A stretch of 7,741 nt of DNA from JAAFHN01 sp031421855 (GTDB lineage Bacteria; Pseudomonadota; Gammaproteobacteria; Burkholderiales; Burkholderiaceae_C), in NCBI GenBank assembly GCA_031421855.1, contig JANOPN010000111.1, positions 1-7,741 on the forward strand. The letters are read 5' to 3'. Position numbers and translations under genes: made by a program. Position 1 is the stretch's first letter. Each line of letters opens with the position of its first letter. Below are positions 5,358 through 7,741 of the stretch, in pieces. Under the pieces are notes generated by a model. It saw only the letters and a program-made list of their open reading frames with translations. It did no database searches and was not told the origin of the DNA.

Positions 5358-6218
5358 ATGTCAGACATCCTCACCCAAATCGTCGCCGTCAAAGTGGCCG
5401 AAGTCGCCCAAGCCAAGCGGCGCATCCCATTCAACGCGATGCGCTTGGACGCGGAGAGCCGCTTCATGGTGCGTGATTTTTGCGGCGCCATCCGCGCCAA
5501 AATCGCAGCGGGGCAAGCCGGTGTGATCGCTGAGGTCAAGAAGGCTTCCCCGTCCAAAGGCGTGTTGCGCCACGACTTTGACCCCGTCGACATCGCGCAA
5601 AGTTACGCGCAGGGCGACCAGCATCCAGTTGCCAAAGCCCGCAAGCTCGACCCCAGCTCGACCCGCCAAGTCACCTCCGCCGCATGCTTGTCGGTGCTCA
5701 CTGACAGGCAATTCTTTCAAGGCGAGCCCAGCTATCTCAAGCTCGCACGCGCTTGCTGCGAGCTGCCCGTGCTTCGCAAAGACTTCATGATTGACCCGTA
5801 CCAAATCTATGAATCGCGGGCTTTGGGTGCAGATTGCGTGCTTTTGATTGCGTCGTGCCTTGACGACGCACAAATGAAAGACATGCAAGCCATTGCGCTG
5901 GATCTGGGCATGAGCGTGCTCGTCGAGGTGCACGACCGCGCCGAGTTGGACCGCAGTTTGGCCGTCGGGCTCCACCCGTCGCGCACGTTGCTGGGTGTCA
6001 ACAACCGCAATTTGAAGACCTTCGAGGTCGATCTCAACACGACCATCGAGCTCATGGGCCACGCACCCACAGACATGCTTTTGGTGTCTGAAAGCGGCAT
6101 CCACACCCAAGCCGATGTGCACGGACTGCGTGCCAAAGGCGTCAGCGCGTTTTTGGTCGGCGAGGCCTTCATGCGGGCCGACGAGCCCGGTTTGGCCCTA
6201 GCTGAACTTTTTGCTTGA
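5358..6218 (+). CDS. trpC: Indole-3-glycerol phosphate synthase with an extra loop
   Basis: The 286-residue TIM-barrel enzyme decarboxylates and closes carboxyphenylaminodeoxyribulose phosphate to indole-3-glycerol phosphate. It is monofunctional; no TrpF domain is fused. Motifs are IAEVKKASPSKGVLRHDFDP (57-76, with the E59 and K61 region), LRKDFMIDPYQIYE (139-152), LLIAS (162-166), VLVEVHD (187-193), GVNNRNLKTF (213-222) and SESGIHT (244-250). Family members usually run about 255-270 residues. Here roughly 20 extra residues (about 86-107, GDQHPVAKARKLDPSSTRQ and neighbours) sit between the IAQSYAQ helix and ACLSVLTD. The frame is intact, so this is an insertion in a surface loop rather than a defect. 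The ATG follows the trpD stop by 9 nt, with no clear Shine-Dalgarno. Confidence 0.95.
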   Translation: MSDILTQIVAVKVAEVAQAKRRIPFNAMRLDAESRFMVRDFCGAIRAKIAAGQAGVIAEVKKASPSKGVLRHDFDPVDIAQSYAQGDQHPVAKARKLDPSSTRQVTSAACLSVLTDRQFFQGEPSYLKLARACCELPVLRKDFMIDPYQIYESRALGADCVLLIASCLDDAQMKDMQAIALDLGMSVLVEVHDRAELDRSLAVGLHPSRTLLGVNNRNLKTFEVDLNTTIELMGHAPTDMLLVSESGIHTQADVHGLRAKGVSAFLVGEAFMRADEPGLALAELFA

Positions 6219-6230
6219 GTGTTAATTACT

Positions 6231-6290
6231 CATAAATTAGTAGCAACAAAGTCAATGAATCCGGTGACCAAGGGCTAATTTGTCATCAAA
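6231..6290 (+). repeat. Dispersed repeat copy B, upstream of and overlapping the start of ung
   Basis: Second copy of the element at 4211-4270, in the same orientation, offset by 2020 bp. Its last bases include the TTG start codon proposed for ung. The central GGTGACC here is GGTTACC in copy A, a 7-bp hyphenated palindrome with a variable centre. Confidence 0.6.
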
Positions 6291-7047
6291 AAACACCCAG
6301 ATCAGCCTTTTTGGGCCCCTAAGCGAGAAAAGCGACCCTGGCTTCGAGCCCGACCCCGCGCTTTGGCCGGTTGCAGGCGATTGGGCTGACTTGGTTGCCG
6401 CGTTCTTCGCCAGCGCCGACGGCATCAAACTACTCGCCGGGTTGCGTGAACAACAAAGCCGCGGCATCGAGATCTATCCAGCCAACCCGCTGCGCGCCTT
6501 GCTCGTCACGCCTCGTTCCGCTGTCAAGGTCGTCATCTTGGGGCAAGACCCGTACCCCACCGCAGGCCACGCAGACGGTTTGTCATTTTCAGCAGCCAAA
6601 GGCCGCCCCAAATCGCTCGCGCGCATCTGCGAAGTACTCGCGGCCGATCGGCCAGGATGGGTCGCGCCCACGTCCAGCCGCTTGGACACGTGGGCCGAGC
6701 AGGGCGTGTTGCTCATCAACACGGCGCTGACGGTGAGTCGGGGTTCGGCAGGCAGTCACCTCAATATAGGTTGGCGCTCACTTGCGGCTCAGATACTGCA
6801 AACGCTGAGTTCGCCATCGCTCAACGTTCGATTCATGCTTTGGGGTGCGCAGGCCCAAGCCTTTGCCGATGCCGCTTTTGAAGCATTGCCGGCTGACTCT
6901 CGACCGACTCCCAGGCAAATTTTGCGCGCGCGTCACCCGTCCTACGATTTTCACAAGCAGTTCATGCGAGACCAAAGCCACTTCGCGGCAACCGCAGATG
7001 CCGTCGATTGGTGGCGTTGGAGCGGACTCCCCAAATCTGAAAATTGA
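6280..7047 (+). CDS. ung: Uracil-DNA glycosylase, family 1, divergent
   Basis: The 255-residue base-excision enzyme removes uracil from DNA. Motif A is VVILGQDPYPTAGHADGLSFS (84-104) with catalytic-water Asp D90 and Y92; PYP replaces the commoner PYH, as I recall in mycobacterial Ung. LLINTALTV (144-152) carries the uracil-contacting Asn N147. RFMLWGAQA (184-192) and RHPS (218-221, H219) follow. After HPS the usual PLS-x-x-R-G-F-F-G-S loop, which inserts a Leu into DNA, is replaced by YDFHKQFMRDQSHF. ALWPVAGDW near the N terminus is typical of betaproteobacterial Ung. The start is uncertain: TTG 6280 is the only upstream start after an in-frame stop at 6265-6267, and no good Shine-Dalgarno is seen. 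It lies 61 bp after trpC in the same direction and may share its transcript. Confidence 0.87.
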   Translation: MSSKNTQISLFGPLSEKSDPGFEPDPALWPVAGDWADLVAAFFASADGIKLLAGLREQQSRGIEIYPANPLRALLVTPRSAVKVVILGQDPYPTAGHADGLSFSAAKGRPKSLARICEVLAADRPGWVAPTSSRLDTWAEQGVLLINTALTVSRGSAGSHLNIGWRSLAAQILQTLSSPSLNVRFMLWGAQAQAFADAAFEALPADSRPTPRQILRARHPSYDFHKQFMRDQSHFAATADAVDWWRWSGLPKSEN

Positions 7048-7057
7048 CCCCACAGCC

Positions 7058-7087
7058 TTGCCGAGTACGCGGTTTGTGTGCAATAAT
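7058..7087 (+). promoter_or_regulatory. Candidate promoter of the tRNA-tuf operon
   Basis: TTGCCG (7058-7063), an 18-bp spacer and AATAAT (7082-7087) resemble a sigma70 promoter, and the predicted start falls about 7 nt before mature tRNA-Tyr. It is the only promoter-like sequence between ung and the tRNA genes. Confidence 0.55.
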
Positions 7088-7103
7088 CTAGGGCTCTGTG
7101 CGA

Positions 7104-7189
7104 GGAGAGGTGCCCGAGTGGCTAAAGGGGGCAGACTGTAAATCTGTTGGCTTACGCCTACGCTGGTTCGAATCCAGCCTTCTCCACCA
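7104..7189 (+). tRNA. tRNA-Tyr (anticodon GTA)
   Basis: An 86-nt cloverleaf including an encoded CCA. The acceptor GGAGAGG (7104-7110) pairs with CTTCTCC, with one G-T pair. The anticodon loop CTGTAAA has GTA at 7138-7140. The long class II variable arm typical of tRNA-Tyr is present, and the T-arm GCTGG/CCAGC has the loop TTCGAAT. The discriminator is A. It is the first of three tRNA genes before tuf. Confidence 0.97.
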
Positions 7190-7214
7190 ACCCAGAGTGT
7201 TTCAGTTAGTCAGG

Positions 7215-7249
7215 TGGTTATTTTGGAAGTCAACTTGATTTGACAACCA
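7215..7249 (+). other. Hairpin in the tRNA-Tyr/tRNA-Gly spacer
   Basis: TGGTT (7215-7219) can pair with AACCA (7245-7249), and GTCAA (7229-7233) with TTGAC (7240-7244). This leaves a 9-nt bulge and a CTTGAT loop. It may be a processing structure in the precursor RNA; no other content is visible in this 99-nt spacer. Confidence 0.35.
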
Positions 7250-7288
7250 GCGCATGAGGCGGCTTGTCCATTTGGCAGGGTGCCATGT

Positions 7289-7362
7289 GCGGGAGTAGTT
7301 CAATGGTAGAACCCTAGCCTTCCAAGCTAATGACGCGGGTTCGATTCCCGTCTCCCGCTCCA
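7289..7362 (+). tRNA. tRNA-Gly (anticodon TCC)
   Basis: A 74-nt cloverleaf with encoded CCA. The acceptor is GCGGGAG/CTCCCGC, the D stem GTTC/GAAC, and the anticodon loop CTTCCAA has TCC at 7321-7323. The T-arm has loop TTCGATT, and the discriminator is T. The outermost anticodon-stem pair (27-43) is a C-A mismatch. Second gene of the cluster. Confidence 0.96.
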
Positions 7363-7395
7363 TCGTTGGGTTGTCAACCGTGGTTGAGTTATCGA

Positions 7396-7423
7396 TTTAG
7401 ATTCTTGATTTTAGATTCTTGAT
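7396..7423 (+). repeat. Perfect 14-bp tandem duplication between tRNA-Gly and tRNA-Thr
   Basis: TTTAGATTCTTGAT occurs twice in a row (7396-7409 and 7410-7423) in the 80-nt spacer. It is probably a recent slippage duplication. Confidence 0.9.
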
Positions 7424-7442
7424 GTTAGTCGGTTGTGGTTTT

Positions 7443-7517
<75 letters not shown>

Positions 7518-7523
7518 AAATTG

Positions 7524-7560
7524 AGTTGGTTGCGGGCGTTTTGATTGCTGGCAGCCAACT
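7524..7560 (+). other. 10-bp stem-loop in the tRNA-Thr/tuf spacer
   Basis: AGTTGGTTGC (7524-7533) pairs with GCAGCCAACT (7551-7560), with one G-T pair and a 17-nt loop. The following sequence is T-rich but has no uninterrupted T-run. It is more likely an RNA processing site than a full terminator, since tuf lies downstream. A smaller hairpin (GCGG/CCGC, 7598-7612) sits just before the tuf Shine-Dalgarno. Confidence 0.45.
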
Positions 7561-7626
7561 GGCGTTGGTTTGATTTGTTTGTAATTCCCTTGAATTCGCG
7601 GTTGCAAGCCGCATCGGAGCAAGAAA

Positions 7627-7741
7627 ATGGCAAAAGAAAAGTTTGCGCGCACGAAGCCGCATTTGAACGTTGGCACCATTGGTCACGTTGACCATGGCAA
7701 AACCACCCTGACCGCCGCCATCACCACCGTGTTGGCCGCCA
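7627..7741 (+). CDS. tuf: Elongation factor Tu, 3'-truncated by the window edge
   Basis: The first 38 residues of EF-Tu, the GTPase that carries aminoacyl-tRNA to the ribosome. MAKEKFARTKPHLNVGTIGH is followed by the P-loop GHVDHGKTT (G1 motif). The ATG is supported by GGAG at 7616-7619, 7 nt upstream. The tRNA-Tyr, tRNA-Gly, tRNA-Thr, tuf order matches the classic tufB operon of proteobacteria, so this copy is likely the tufB locus, and cotranscription with the tRNAs is expected. The rest of the gene lies outside the window. Confidence 0.97.
   Translation, partial: MAKEKFARTKPHLNVGTIGHVDHGKTTLTAAITTVLAA

Noticed and set aside
5361..6122. Long minus-strand ORF (253 codons) opposite trpC
   Set aside because: It lies wholly antisense to a well-supported gene, with no recognisable domain and no Shine-Dalgarno; a codon-bias shadow.
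6217..6231. Terminator after trpC
   Set aside because: Only a 4-bp GAGT/ACTC stem with a 7-nt loop and no T-run; too weak to support.

Overview
The window reads as a chromosomal segment of a betaproteobacterium, most likely Burkholderiales and probably Comamonadaceae-like. The evidence is the protein sequences, the gph / trpE-trpG-trpD-trpC neighbourhood and a tRNA-Tyr / tRNA-Gly / tRNA-Thr / tuf cluster. I could not run a database search, so the taxon is an inference.

Layout. Positions 1-610 (+) hold the 3' part of gph (phosphoglycolate phosphatase). It converges on a periplasmic chalcone-isomerase-like protein at 613-1242 (-). A divergent control region of about 420 bp (1243-1659) follows. 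It holds a candidate promoter, a short ORF with a Trp-Asp-Trp motif that could be a trp leader peptide, and small hairpins. The tryptophan operon comes next: trpE (1660-3165), a small GxxExxY-family PD-(D/E)XK nuclease-like gene (3167-3604), trpG (3605-4207), trpD (4293-5348) and trpC (5358-6218). A divergent family-1 uracil-DNA glycosylase (6280-7047) lies downstream. The window closes with tRNA-Tyr(GTA), tRNA-Gly(TCC), tRNA-Thr(GGT) and the 5' end of tuf (EF-Tu), all on the + strand.

How the genes work together. TrpE and TrpG form anthranilate synthase. TrpD adds phosphoribose to anthranilate, and TrpC closes the indole ring to indole-3-glycerol phosphate. trpF, trpB and trpA are not in the window and are expected elsewhere. 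The tRNA-tuf cluster is a translation operon unrelated to trp.

The most interesting object is the GxxExxY gene between trpE and trpG. It lies almost entirely inside a 423-bp segment (3183-3605) bounded by a 29-bp inverted repeat with 26/29 matches. Each arm contains three CGCAGAG heptamers. The ORF reads through the left repeat and stops inside the right one. The segment is exactly 141 codons long, and removing it would join the strongly Shine-Dalgarno-preceded ATG after trpE in frame to trpG. As it stands, trpG has no Shine-Dalgarno of its own and starts at a TGAATG junction with the inserted gene. I infer that a small repeat-bounded element has settled in the operon, captured trpG's translation start, and left trpG dependent on coupled reinitiation.

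Other second-look items are an approximately 60-nt dispersed repeat present upstream of both trpD and ung, an extra loop of about 20 residues in TrpC, an altered motif B in the uracil-DNA glycosylase, and a tRNA-Thr with C instead of U at T-loop position 55.
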